Shown: positions 1-11,922, counted from the stretch's first letter. The stretch: DNA of 64,000 nt from Byssothecium circinans (GCA_010015675.1 ML976981.1:1348051-1412050); one strand, 5' to 3'. Notes: generated from the letters alone by a model not told the origin. Numbers and translations: made by a program.

Positions 1-319
1 TGGCGCCATTGTGTTGAGGTATTCTGTCATTTGGATAGCCTTGAACTGATTCATCGCTTAATGGTGATATGAAGACGTCTGGTCCTGTGGCTGGGTTCAA
101 CCGTTGTTGTTCCCGAAAGGCAATCATGTCTTCGTTTGTGACAATATGAACAGATCTCGGGGGAGCGTCGTCAAGACCCTCATTTGCATCGATGTGTTGA
201 GCCTCCATGCTACTGGCAGGTTTGCGCAAAATGTTGCTGTAGTACGTTGCTACCACGATGGTATGAAAGACTGCGGCGAAGAAGGTGCGCACAGACCCCT
301 CGGGCCGATTCTTGTCTTG
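1..319 (-). CDS. Partial unidentified ORF running off the left edge
   Basis: An open frame on the minus strand starts after a TAG at 320-322 and is still open at base 1; its first ATG is at 206-208. Upstream of that ATG the frame encodes a hydrophobic stretch (RTFFAAVFHTIVVATYYSNI), which could be a membrane segment if the true exon begins at a splice acceptor near 310-320. Downstream it is hydrophilic, with SVHIVTNEDMIAFREQQRL and then a Ser/Asp-rich part. I do not recognise the family. The C-terminus lies outside the window. It could be a chance ORF, but length, composition and the run to the edge favour a real exon of a minus-strand gene. Confidence 0.3.
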
Positions 320-621
320 CTAGCCTTGCCAAGTCTGGACCTTTCACTTGCCGCACCGACCTAACAACCATCCCAATCAAGTTCGGAATTTCGATGAGAG
401 CATGAGATGTTTAAGATTCAGACCTCTAGGACTTGGGAAAATAACTGGAACCAACAGTACGATGGTACGTCCCTTAGGCAGGCAAACCTCAACTACATAT
501 TTTCCGTCTAGGGGAACCAAAACAAAATCCTCCAAAAAGCGATCCCATAGTTCCAACATCATTCTCTCACCTTTCATCTTTCCGAATGAATGCATATTCA
601 TGCAGTCATAAGGTACGATCT
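320..621. other. Spacer between partial ORF and nucleotidyltransferase relic
   Basis: A minus-strand frame of 93 codons (377-658) overlaps the end of the neighbouring relic and could hold an exon (it reads DGKYVVEVCLPKGRTIVLL), but no start, splice sites or family could be fixed. No other feature seen. Confidence 0.3.
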
Positions 622-1434
622 CTAGCCGCGAAGAATTGAGCGATAACGAGCCACCCATTGGCTTCCCAAGCTCGTGATGTAGTCTCGAGCCAGCAAGTAT
701 TCAATATCCCCATCATCCAGCTGGCTTCGAACAGCCGCCACATCGCCAGCGAAGTTATCCAACAAGAACTTGATATCCTCAAGATCCCTTTCCATCGTGC
801 GAGTGGTGCAGTGTCTGAGCTTTGTTCTCATCATGTAAAGGATGTCCAGACCGTAAAGATTCTGAGACTGACCGCCCACGGTAACTTGGAGAGTGGATAT
901 GTGATGTGCTAGCGAGACTAGTGTTCCTTTGGCGTCTTCGTATTGTAAGTCATCTGCATGGCCATCTGAGCGGGTCCAACGATTCTGTCACTTACCAGGT
1001 ATGACAAGATCAGCCTCGACTGCCACGTCCTTGCTACATCCAACATCTTGGTAGCTCGGACCAGTGCGAACAAACACTTTGAAAACGCCGTCAAGAAGCT
1101 TTGTGTTTGGAATGACTAAGCTGGATATGCCTATTTAGCACGCTTCACCTATTGTCTTTCGCAACTTGGGCTCTTACCGTGGCTGTGGCTCAATCACGCT
1201 CCATAGCGTCTTCATAGTGGCGTCCGTCACCACGTCAACATCACGCGTCGTGCGTCGGGACCCTCGACAGATCATTGCAAAGCCCCCCATAGCTGCTCAC
1301 CGAATACCGTTGGCGGAGAAGAGGCGGTTGAGGTGGTTCGCGGCAGCGAAGAGATTGACCATTGGAGGTCCCTCTGGGTCGGTCTTTCGCTCTTCTTCGG
1401 AGTTGTAGTCAATCAAGCTGTACTTGGAAGCCAT
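622..1434 (-). pseudogene. Nucleotidyltransferase-like gene interrupted by an in-frame TGA
   Basis: Starting at the ATG at 1432-1434 the frame reads a short acidic N-terminus and then LFAAANHLNRLFSANGIR, a TGA (1297-1299), and continues in the same frame with AAMGGFAMICRGSRRTTRDVDVV. The MGG...R.T.DVDVV pattern resembles the nucleotidyltransferase fold, in which a GG motif precedes paired metal-binding Asp residues. Two further introns are plausible: GTAAGAG near 1178 to a CAG near 1115, and GTAAGTG near 999 to an AAG near 941. They join in frame to LVIPNTKLLDGVFKVFVRTGPSY and to a C-terminal exon ending in RYRSILRG at the stop 622-624. The TGA splits the most conserved part. A 36-base intron using the GTGAGC at that point would delete the motif, so it is not a rescue. 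Most likely a pseudogene; a sequencing error or a TGG codon in other strains is possible. Confidence 0.5.
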
Positions 1435-2582
1435 GTTGCTTGTGGTGGAATGGTGAAGACTTTTTAGTATGGACAAAAAGGGTTTTCTCTGTAAGATTAA
1501 ATGGTTGGAGGATGTAGGAGATGAATTTGTTTTCAACGGCACCACGAGCTCATATTTATGCTCTGGTTTTTGATTATCCAAATAGCTCTCCAACACACGC
1601 AGCGGCTCGAGAAACAGTCAGGTCTTCCTTGAAACCATTGCCCATTCGCCAAAAAGATTCCTTACTAGTACATGAAATATGGCGTTCTACCAATCATTGA
1701 ACATAATCTGAATAATGGCCAACGACCAGACTTGCTTATTTGTCTTGGAAGTCTCGCTCCAGACGCTCATGGTTCTGAACTGGCCAGTCCGTCAGCTTCG
1801 CCCCCGTGTAACCGCTGCTTTGCCGCAACCACCCTACTGCATGGCGGTTGCTGGTGCACTCACAAGCACAGCACATCTCACATGGGATTTGTAAAATAAA
1901 AGGTTTCAGTTGGTACTGTGCCTCTACATGTCAACTCCGAATGGCTTACAAGCGCCCGATTCGTAAAAACTCACCACCTCTGGCGGATGAGCTTGTGTCC
2001 TTATTGGATATGAAAGCACTGGCCGAATTCATCATAGGAACTTTCTATTTCTCAGGAAAAGGATCAGTTAGTGTGTTGTCCATTAAGCCAATGAATTTAG
2101 CTTGCAATACTCTATGATACTTTATTTAGGCTGTGCTCTCAATAATCTTATTAATATGCGGTAAATACTACTAAGCTCACTCTCTGGCCACCATCATCCT
2201 CCCATTCAACCCATCTCCCTACCTCCTCGCTATTCCATAACTTCACAACAACGACACCAGTGGTTACTGCCTCGATATCATATTAATTTAAACATTAATA
2301 TTTATAGCACAAGCCTGTACCATTTCTACCACTACTATGCCACTTTTTGCTCTAGCTGGTTAAGAAACGCAAGCTGTTAGGCGCGAATTTTGAGCTATAA
2401 GGAAAACACTTCATGTCAGCGTATACGGTTTGAATATGGAGAGAAAGAAGTGTATGTTAGTGGAGTTCGAGATGTATAGATGAGTCCTGTGGATCATAGT
2501 TGGACGTTTGTCGATGCTATCAATGATCTGAGGGTTTAGGATGCGAACAATAATACAGTACGATGGAGATGCGACACCACAA
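1435..2582. other. Gene-free spacer, AT-rich in its second half
   Basis: No supported gene. Bases 2100-2420 are AT-rich (several ATTAATAT-type runs) and the small ORFs here have no recognisable content. The 5' part presumably holds the promoter of the minus-strand relic. Confidence 0.4.
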
Positions 2583-3967
2583 TTAACCATTCCCCTTCTT
2601 CTCACGGCGGTCAAGATGACCCTCCAGAACTTCAAATTGTGCCACCCAAATCTCATCAGCCGGATCTTCTAGCTTCCCCAAATATCTATCCAAAATAAAC
2701 ACGACACCATCCCGCCAATATCCGAAACTAAACTGCGTATGACAGTACTCCGCATCGCACTCCACATGCACACTTTAACAAAGTAATTTCTCTTGCTCTT
2801 CACATCCATCTTGACCTACTGATTCAGGCTCCCCGCACGCGTTCCACCTCTTCATCGTACTAAACGCTTCGGCGTGTACCAAGCTTGGCAGCCTATTCGA
2901 CGATGTCCGAAGTTGCGGATATATGTGCTCGTTATTATCTAAGAGCGCCATTTCCACTTCTCCCCAAGTATTGTGAGCATTCTAGAGGGCAAGCATATCC
3001 CCGACCGCATAGTGCAAGCCGAACTTCCCACGTTTATCTTCCCATCCGAAGACAAGGCTCCAGTCCTCCCAATCTGTGGTAGTATCGATGTGATGATGGC
3101 AGAGCCTTTTACTTGTGGTGTCCAATGGTGCAAACTGGAGAACGTGTATGTCTTGTGCTCGCAAGCTCGAAATCTTCCCGAACTGCCAATGCAGGTGCCT
3201 TGTCGAGTGGACGCGGACCATTCATTAGTGTGACGTCGGCACGGAAGTTGCACAAGTGTTTGGGGAGGTTGGCGTTGAGAGAAGTGGAATCGGCGTGCAC
3301 AGCTTGTGCGTAGTCGAAATTGTGGGGAGCGACAGAGAAGGTGGGATGGCCTGTGCAATGTGCCCGCAGCATTTCCGAGCATTGAGGCGTGGGGGAAGGG
3401 GTTTCTTCGTATGGTGGAGGCGGATGTGAATAGGTGAAGATGACCGGAGTGGCCCTGCGAGATTGCAATCTCCTCCTGGGTTGTGTTATTGCCAACTGCT
3501 TGTCGATACAATATCTTGTTTGCAAACTTGAGGGCGGCTCGGGCAATGGTCTTCTGGAGGCGTTCAGGGATTGAGGATACCTACGGTAGCATTTGGCAGG
3601 AGCCATGGGTGGCTCTGGGTGGGTCGGAAGGTAATCCATCGTGGGTGCGAAGGGTTCTTAAGAGGAGGTACGATGGGGGTGAGAAAGAAGACGCAGGTTT
3701 GGAGGACAAAAAGTGGTAACAATATTTTTGTAAGTTAAAAACGGGAAAGTGAGGGCTCGAAACTTACATTTCAATTTTTGGTTGGGGTAGGAGAAATACG
3801 ATTTTGTGGGTTCGACCTATTGCATTATTCTGATTGCGCTGGTAGTCTCCAACTATAAGTGATGTACTCGAGCTATAAATACTCACAATTGAAGTGAAAA
3901 GTTCGAGGTAAGTGTACGTCCGCTGCGTCGATTTGACGTTGACATGTTCGACTTGCGTGGCAGTCAT
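2583..3967 (-). pseudogene. Decayed unidentified gene: two in-frame stops plus frame changes
   Basis: One minus-strand frame reads protein-like sequence from about 3180 down to 2583, broken only by TAG at 2982-2984 and TAA at 2775-2777. It reads DTTTDWEDWSLVFGWEDKRG, then GDMLAL-stop-NAHNTWGEVEMALLDNNEH, then KLLC-stop-SVHVECDAEYCHTQF, ending in REKKGNG. Both stops are one C-to-T step from Gln (CAG, CAA). Further upstream the protein-like signal moves to other frames: CNFRADVTLMNGPRPLDK around 3230 and RLQKTIARAALKFANKILY around 3530. No good splice sites lie between them, so frameshifts are likely. Possible 5' exons start at the ATG 3965-3967 (MTATQVEHVNVKSTQ) with a GTGAGT...CAATAG intron. 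The family is not recognised. An intact gene with unusual introns cannot be fully excluded. Confidence 0.5.
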
Positions 3968-4152
3968 GGGCTTTGACCCGCAACTTCCCAAACACCATTA
4001 GTGAAGGAAGCCTGCGACTTCGGATGAGGACACAATGACAACATTCACGTCTCCATGAAAGAAATTTCGTCTCGCCTACCCACTCGCCCTCTCATGAACC
4101 ACTCTTCAGCCAATCCCCCCACATAATAGGGCCAACAATATCGGAAATCCCA

Positions 4153-4575
4153 ATGTCCACGAATCCATCCTGGCTCCGTGAGCAAATCCTCGGTACGGGC
4201 TCAACTCCTACCCCCATACCCTACTCCTGCAATCCGCATCGCTGACCTTTCCACCTAGCAAACATGGACGTCCTTCATCCCGACAAGCCTACGCCCAACA
4301 TCATGCTTGGTCGTACTCAGCTCAACACTTTCGTCCTCGATGCCAACGGCAGATCAACCGCTCAGTTCATGTACTACGCCAATGTGTACACTATCGTCGA
4401 GGAGACTGTTGTTGATGCATCGTCTGGAACGGTCGAGATGAGGGCGCCGAATGTGCAGATTCTCATGCATGGAAAGGCTACTAGCGCTGGAAGAGAAGAG
4501 GCATTGAAGGAGTTGGCGAGACTGGTAGAAGACAAGATCGATAAGGTGTTTGGAGTGGGTGGAAGGAAGAACTGA
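4153..4575 (+). CDS. Small conserved-looking protein of unknown function (118 aa)
   Basis: Two exons, 4153-4192 and 4259-4575, joined across a 66-base GTACGG...CTAG intron; the lengths give an intact 119-codon frame. The protein starts MSTNPSWLREQIL and continues MDVLHPDKPTPNIMLGRTQ. A mixed alpha/beta-looking middle follows (QFMYYANVYTIVEETVVD) and then a charged, probably helical C-terminus (REEALKELARLVEDKIDKVF). There is no signal peptide and no membrane segment. An ATG inside exon 2 (4264) would give a 103-residue product, but exon 1 is preferred because it splices cleanly in frame. I do not recognise a named family. Confidence 0.6.
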
Positions 4576-5572
4576 GGTACAGATGAGCCGAAAGTCCGAC
4601 AGATTCATCTTGAGGAATAGAGACGATTGCTGCCTACACTGCATCGAGGTGATCTGCATGATCACTGACAACACAAGAGCGATATCTGCACCTCTCAGGG
4701 GCACATCTGCCCTCTTGTCATGACGTTTAGCGAGGGTCCAGGAACGCGGCTCAACACTGAGGGCGGACGAAAGACCTACAGAGCCTCAACTCTCAGGCAC
4801 CGAAGTGTATGATTAAGGGGTTCCCGCACAGATAGTGTAATAAATTACACACTATTAACGTCCGGGGCGGCAAGAGGTTACATTTGGTTCAGCCACTTGA
4901 AAGCGGGTTCCCGCCGCTAGTCCCAATCCATCCTGCGCGTGAGCACGTCCCCTCTCACTCCCACCCACACGGTGCCGGACAAAACCCTCTCCGACTCTCA
5001 CCCCCAAACTTTCACCATCCTATTGCAGATCTAAACAGGGGAGGCTTCGTGTTTCGTATCGATCCCTGCTTTTGCCCACCACAGCGGGCACACAACATGT
5101 CGCTCGGTCGTCGGATTGGAATCTATCGCGCTTTGTGCACCAGCGACCACCACCGCACCGCGATGTCTGACTAGCAGAAACGTCGACAGGCCCTTGCTGT
5201 TTTCGTACGATGAGCCGGTGATGAATAATGAACCACTTGCATTATTTCTCCCTTGTCTGAGAGCTGAAGCTTGGGGCAGTGCTGCACGGTGCAGTTGTAC
5301 CGCATGTTTGGTTACCCCTCACACTTCCTGCGTTCGCTGCCTTTTTATATTGAATACGAGTTCTTGGTCGCCGACCATTCTAGACCCCTCAAGTGCCATC
5401 ATCTATGTAGTGTTAGTGATCGGCTGTTTGTGGCCGCCCCGCTAGCTCCAGATCCCTTCTTCGATCTTAACGCGATTCCTGAGAAGACAGCGAAAGAGTG
5501 CTGTGCGCGCTCCAGATAATTTCGAAAACAGGACACTGAATGTGGTCACGACTGAGCGGACAACCGTCCACC
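4576..5572. other. Upstream region of the amino-acid permease
   Basis: About 1 kb, moderately GC-rich, with overlapping ORFs in several frames and no recognisable domain. A frame without an ATG (about 5449-5598) reads NVVTTERTTVHHVVETHGAE directly into the permease and may be an alternative N-terminal exon. Otherwise probably promoter and 5' leader. Confidence 0.4.
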
Positions 5573-7444
5573 ATGTCGTCGAGACGCACGGTGCTGAGGT
5601 ATGTGAAAGCAATCCCAGTGTGAAAGGACTAATACTGATTCATGTAGCGCCGAGCTCAAGGAACGACATGTCAACATGATGGCATTTTCCGCATGTATAG
5701 GCTTTGGTTTATTTCTCAACAGTGGAAAGGCCATCTACATCGCCGGTCCAGGACTCGCCATCGTCGCAATGGTGCTCGCATGCTCCGTCATGTGGTCAGT
5801 GATTGCATGTTTAGGAGAAATGACGGCACTCTTTCCTGTCCAAGGACCCTTATTCGAATTTCCAGGACGTTTCATCGATGAAGCTGTGGGATATGCGACT
5901 GGATGGATTACGTGGTTTGCGTGGGTTGTCATTCTCGCCGCAGAGCTCTTGGCTGTCGCGCAGCTATGGCAATTCAAATTCGAGCCATCTTACCTCGAAT
6001 CAGTCGGCTACCCAGCCAAATCTCTCGAGTGGGATACCAGCGGATACAATCCAGCTGTCTGGATATTCCTCTTCCTCATCCTCATCGGCCTGATCAACAT
6101 GTTTCCCGTTCGACTTTACGGTCAGATTGAATACGTGTTTGGCGTCATCAAAATTACATTCATCTCACTTCTGATCGTCTTCAACGTCATCGTTTCGGCG
6201 ATACAAAAAGTGCACAAAGGAAACCACTTTTGGACATGGAACAAGCCGTACGGTTTCTCTTCCAACGAACTCGTCGTGCATCCGTCGCACGACACGAATC
6301 CCGGGGTTGTGATGAGAGGAGACGTGGGTCATTTTCTCGCACTATGGACTGCAACTGCTACAACACTGTTCTCATTTGTCGGCTTCGAGACGATTGCTAT
6401 TACGGCGCCAGAGAACAAAGATCTTGAGAAGTATGAGACGATCAAGCTCGCAACCAAAAAGCTGACTATTCGTATTACCATTCTTTACATTCTGGGAACG
6501 TTTGTGGGAGGACTCAACGTACCTTACGACGACATTAATCTGATTAACATTCAGATCAACGCCATCCGGGCCGGACAAAACAGCGTCTTTGTCCTGGCAG
6601 CAGTTCGGAACCACATTCGCATCTGGCCCTCCATTATCAACGGCTTCTTCATATTCTCAGCCACGACTTCTGGTATCAATGCGCTTTACAATTCAAGCCG
6701 TCTACTGCACGCCCTTGCCAGTATCCCTGAAGCATGGCCTCTCTGGTTTCAGAATACTAGGAGAAGGCTTGAAAGAACGACGTCAAGAGGTGTGCCGCTT
6801 GGAACAATCACCGTCAGTTGGTGTTTTGGCCTCGTCGCTTTCTTAGCGATCAAACCTTTCCCCTCGATTGTACTAGGAAGAATCACGAACAACGCAGTGG
6901 TTTCAGAGCTGATTTGCTACGCGGTCATATGCCTATCTTACATACAGTTTTATCACCGGATCAAGGCCGCCGCGGACGACCACACGCTCGAAAATCGAAG
7001 CGCTTTCAACCGTGACGACAAGCAGTATCCGTATCGCACGCACGGCCAGCTGTTCCGGGCATACTACGGACTCCTCTTCTGCATACTACTGATTGTATTC
7101 AACAACTGGCGTGCATTTGTGCATCCGTTCTCGATGCCGGACTTCATCGCGTCCTACATAGGCGTAAGTTCGCCAACAGAGCCCACTCCACCTCGCTTCG
7201 CTAACACGACTCGCAGATTCTAGCCTTCTTCGCCCTTGTTGCTGCGTACCATGTCAAGTCAGATGGCTGGAACCCGCTGAACTGGCGACGCAACGCATCC
7301 ATGCAAATACATCGCCCGCCTCCCAAAGTGGTTGTCCCGGGGCGGCGGAGAGGGCAATTGGAGTTGCCGAATCCGAAAGCGCCTCTATGGGAGCCCGAAA
7401 ACGTAAAGGCGCTGGTTGCATTTATATGGGGCTGGCTGAAATGA
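5573..7444 (+). CDS. Amino-acid permease (APC superfamily)
   Basis: Three exons, 5573-5598, 5648-7163 and 7217-7444, give an intact frame of 590 codons. After a short cytosolic N-terminus ending AELKERHVNMMAFSACIGFG, the protein shows about twelve hydrophobic segments. The first carries the glycine-rich pattern typical of APC-family helix 1 (ACIGFGLFLNSGKAIYIAGPG), and a loop reads SFVGFETIAITAPENKD, as in fungal amino-acid permeases. The expected role is proton-coupled uptake of amino acids at the plasma membrane; the substrate cannot be told. The last exon encodes a hydrophilic cytosolic tail ending in WGWLK. The start is uncertain. An in-frame ATG lies 33 bases upstream (5540). An alternative acceptor (CGAG before CTC) would join a different upstream frame to the same LKERH. 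Confidence 0.85.
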
Positions 7445-8217
7445 GAATGTCACTGGGGTGTGGCGCGTTTTCTTTCGAACTCGGTCTTCCGCTGCAGTTT
7501 TAGTGTAGGCGGTAACTGCAGCACGCAACAAGCATGAGAGTGATATTCATGGAATTTGTTGCAGTCAGTAGAAGATACCCGGCGTGCTTGGAAATGCAAG
7601 ATAATAAATGAAAGTAATACGTACAGACGGCAGCTGGCACGATCTCAGGCCTTCATCTCCATATGTCGCACCGAACCGGCCGCAAGCGGGGCGGGCTACG
7701 CAACGACGAATACATGAATACACCGCTTCTGTGTCTCAGATGAATGCCACTACCTTCCCAATCGGACCACTAGTCGTGGAGTTTGTTTTGGCCGTAGTCA
7801 CGTGCCCAAAAACCGGTCAGGCTAGATTGGGGCGGAGAGGCCGAGCTTCTTGCTATTCTTATTCCTCGGGTCGATTTATTACACAACCCTAGTCACCCCT
7901 CTGCATCTGTGCATCATACAGCGACGGGGACCTATCTGGGAATGTGGCAGCCAAGACAACGCGCTGTCCGCAGCCGCGCCCAAAGTATGTTGTCGGTCGA
8001 GCCTTTTTGCGACACACTTACGGGGCCTGTTTTCTCACACCCTCCACACGATGCATCCTAAGCCCCATCTCAATCCACTCCCGCCCGTTTTGCCGCCAAA
8101 GCCACATAGTTCGTCACTGATCTCGTATCCTGGACGTCGTCAACTCGCTTCTTTGCGTCGAACTACCCCGCGTCATCTCAGCCTCCGCAACTTCCTGCCA
8201 TCAAACAGTAACCACAT
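7445..8217. other. Intergenic region with a CACGTG site
   Basis: No supported gene. A palindromic CACGTG (about 7799-7804), a bHLH-type binding core, lies about 415 bases before the next start codon. Open frames of 94 and 170 codons here overlap the next gene's leader and look non-coding. Confidence 0.4.
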
Positions 8218-11200
8218 ATGCATTCTGCCCTCGCAGACGTGTGGAAGAACCTCGAGGACAGACAGGATGTCGCGAATATCGTACGAGAGATTATTGGGCA
8301 ACACTGTGTCGACTCGACACTTCAGACCGACGATGACTCGCGCAATGTGGAAGAGACTGTGAGGACGGTAATATGGATCAAGATGATTTTCGATCTCCAG
8401 CGATGCTACCTGACCGGAAATGCGACGGGCGTGGCCGATTTACCTCCTTACGTCGTGTCGTGCTTGTTGCCACCGGACCTCCTCTTTTCGACCATCTTGT
8501 ACCTTATTAGTGTTAAGACACGGCTGTTTTCGAGTCAAACAACGCTTATGACGAGGGAGTTTACGCGACCAAGACATATCCTGGCGCAGACGATACTCTC
8601 GGGACTTCGACTTTTGCTGCTTAGGAAAGAGGTTTTGTCGACCAAAGACAAGAGGAGGCTGCAGAATGGTATTAATTCGGCTTGGAGAGATGATCGGGTA
8701 CTTGGTGTAGAGCGCTTTATTGTGTCGGAACTTTTTGCGGAGATACTGAATTCTCTTAGTGATATGGAGAGGGAGAATCCTTATCAACGGGAGTGGGCAA
8801 ATGCCAATCTACCGACCTATGCTGCAGGTCTCGTACGTTCTCCCGATATGCTTCATCTGCTCGAGCTGACTTCCATAGTATCCACTAGACATAAGGCACG
8901 AAACCTTTGTCACGCCCCTTATCCACGGCACCATGGAAGAAGACTGGATAGATGCGTACTGGGTGCTCTTTGACTGCCTGTGGGCAGTTGAATGTGCAGT
9001 GACCCAGCGGTATGCCGACCTTCGTCGTCAGACCGGCGTGCTCAGCTCTAATCAAATTGGAGTCGACACGGATGAGATATTAGAACAGCTCTGGCACACT
9101 AGAACCAGTCTCATCATTTCAATTTTCCACATTGAGGGTCCAATGGAACCGACGCCCGCTCTACTGGACACATTGGCTGTCACGCTTTTGGACTGGAATG
9201 AAGACCTCGATAGCTTCTTGAAACGACAGGATTCGCTTCTTGTGAGTTTGCTCTTCTATTACGACATTCCTTCGTCCACCAATTTACAATGCATTTCTGC
9301 GATCTAGAGATAGGCTGTCTGGCTTGGCAAAAAGTGACTAACTTTCTGCTAGCAACGACCATCAGCACGACCAGCACCCCTTCGGAACCATAACTACAGC
9401 AGAAGCATATCTGAAATGACGCCTTACTACGAGACCGCATTAAAAAGCTTCAGCGAATGGTTGACAAATCGCAAGTCAGGCTACGAGCAGTTCAGCGTCC
9501 GGCGAGCAGGAGTTACGTCAAACGACATGCAAGAGATGGTGAAAGAGTGGGTAAACAGGATGTCTTCGCCTAAAAGAGAGACACTATCGAAAGATTTGGA
9601 AGGATCGCATCTGCCAGTGTATATCGTCGATTGCCCAAAACTACACGTCATTCCGAAGAAGTGGCTTGAGTATAAGCTGCGTTGGTGCGATAAATGGGCA
9701 TACGAGGTGAGCAAACCCTCCAAAGCGTGGCGATGTACGCGGGCTGCGACTGTACGACACGCCACTTTTCCAGCCAAGCACTTTTGTGGCTAGGAAAGAC
9801 TGATGGCTTCGTATTGGAGTTCCCTGCCTAGGTGATGACGTATGTGGTGAAAGAGTATTGTGGTGGCTAACAATACCGAAGAGTGTGCAGGAGAACTCGC
9901 CGATGGTGAACTGGAAAGAAGGTATGCGAATTATCAAGGCTTCCAATAATTGTCGGCTAATGGTGATTAGGTATTCAGTGCCCGAGCTGTACAGCCGGAG
10001 AAAAGATCAAGTTCGCGCGTTTGATCGAGCCTTTCCAACATCTTTCGACGGCGCTTGAAAATGTCACGATAGACGATTTTAACTTAGGCCAGTATAGTAT
10101 TGGCGACTCAAGCTCAGGCTCGTATGACGCAACATCAGCTTCCATTGCCTCTCGTTCGATGTCAGATGCCGGGAGCGTTGGCATTAGCATGCCTTCATCG
10201 TCGACAATGAACGTTAGCGTTCCGACACTCTCTCCACGGCCAAGCGAGCCAGACATCCAGGTCCAATCGCCAGGCCAGCCACCACAGTATACAGAGTCAC
10301 CTATCAGTCCGATGACAATGAGTCCCATGTCACATCCTTCGCATTCGCTCAATTCATCGTTCGACTACCCTGTGAGCCCGCTCAACGAATCCTTGAATAT
10401 TCCGATCCCATTGTCCGTTAGCTCTCGACTATCAATGGAACTCCCAATTCCCGTACATACACCATCGATCGCAGAAAGCATTGCAGAGGGCACATCAATG
10501 TCGGCGCCGTCAGATGGAACAAGCGAGAGGCTCTACACTCCATCTACAGATTCTTTAAGAAGTGCGCCTAGTTTCGCAAAGATGAAGTCAACAAGCCGGA
10601 CGGTGCGGATAGCAAACTCAATGCGACGGAAGCCAACGAACAAGACAAGTGAAGCGTTTCCTTTACCGCGTGAGCCAGTGTTTACGTTTTCATCCGCGGG
10701 CCACTCGCTACTGTTGTGGGGCAACGGTGCTGACCATCTTGTTCGCTTTGACATTCCAAGCAACGACACATCAGCGATTCAAGGCTGTAAATACCAAGTG
10801 GCCGGTATTGAAGCCGCCGCAGCAGGCAACCATAAGTGCGCCATTATCGTTGCAGGCGGACTGGCAACCCGACGACTCGTAATCTTCAACGGCATCAACC
10901 CATCGCCAGAAGCCGAAATCGATCTCGATATTTCTGGTAGAATGGGGGAAATTTGCATCGCAGTCTCACGAAATGACAAATACGTCGCCGTATCCCTCAA
11001 CGATCAAATCCAAATCTTCAGCCTCGAAGACGGCATCAAAGCCCTGGCTTTCCACCATCAGATACATGTATACGAACTGCGAGGCGGTACATCGCACAAG
11101 CGCACCATCCCCGTCGGTCGCAGCACAAGCGACGAATCCTTCAGCCCAGACAGTCAGAAGTCAGAATCCGGCTGGTTTGGAAGCGGTGCTCGAGGTCTGA

Positions 11201-11922
11201 GTTCGAGGGAAAAGGCAGAAGAGCAGCAACGACAGACCGTCGTAGTGTCGCGCAAAATCTACTTCTCAACAGACAGTAAACGACTCGCTGTAGCAACACA
11301 ACTGGGCGACCATTGTATATACGTCGATGTGTGGGACTGTACCCGCGAGCCTGTGAGCACGATATCAGAGCATTCACGCTCCTTTAAAATGCCCCCCTGG
11401 ACACTCAACGATGGCGATCTCACCGGCGTTTTTTACGACTCAATGCGACGCTCTGCTCTCGTGACCGCATTCCTCGGAAAAGAGTACCCAGTTTTGATCC
11501 CCTTCCCCGGCTACGACATCCTCCAAAACGAAACTTATTCCACGAAAATCGTACACGCGACGCCCTCACCTTCGGGAACTACTTTCGTCGTTATCAACGC
11601 CATGACCGAAATCATACAATTCGAGTATTCAGCCAAGGGAACTTTGTCACCACGCAAGTTGAGGAAGAGCGCGAGAGGGATCAGCACCAGTGTGTTCAAA
11701 CCGGGCTGTATTGCGTTGGCGATGCCGTTGGAGAACGTACTGCAGATCTTTTGGATAAAAGAGGGGAAGCTGATGTTGAGGAGTGTGAAGATCGGTGGGA
11801 GTGGAGAGCAGTTTAGGGATTATGATTTGAGGGAACATTTTGATCGGTTGATAGGGTTGGGGAAGAGGAGTGTTATTGCTAGGGCGCCGAGTTTGTGCAT
11901 TCCGGAGTTGGATGGGAGTTGA
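8218..11922 (+). CDS. Large protein of unknown function with possible beta-propeller C-terminus (1104 aa)
   Basis: Five exons, 8218-8832, 8879-9241, 9353-9706, 9891-9921 and 9971-11922, sum to 1105 codons with consistent phases. The start ATG has an in-frame TAA just upstream. Residues 1-330 are leucine-rich and probably helical (EETVRTVIWIKMIFDLQRCY; EILEQLWHTRTSLIISIFHI). Residues 330-460 contain a few Cys pairs, including IQCPSCTAGEKIKFARL, and residues 470-660 are Ser/Pro-rich and disordered. The C-terminal 400 residues contain repeated strand-like blocks (HSLLLWGNGADHLVRFDI; DKYVAVSLNDQIQIFSLEDG; KRLAVATQLGDHCIYVDVWD) reminiscent of WD40-type propellers. A scaffold role is only a guess. 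The third intron (184 bases) is the least certain part. Confidence 0.65.

Noticed and set aside
2960..3040. A 50-base intron (GTGGGAAG to CTCTAG) to bypass the TAG in the decayed gene
   Set aside because: It would shift the frame and run into a stop within about 15 codons, whereas simple read-through keeps a protein-like frame.
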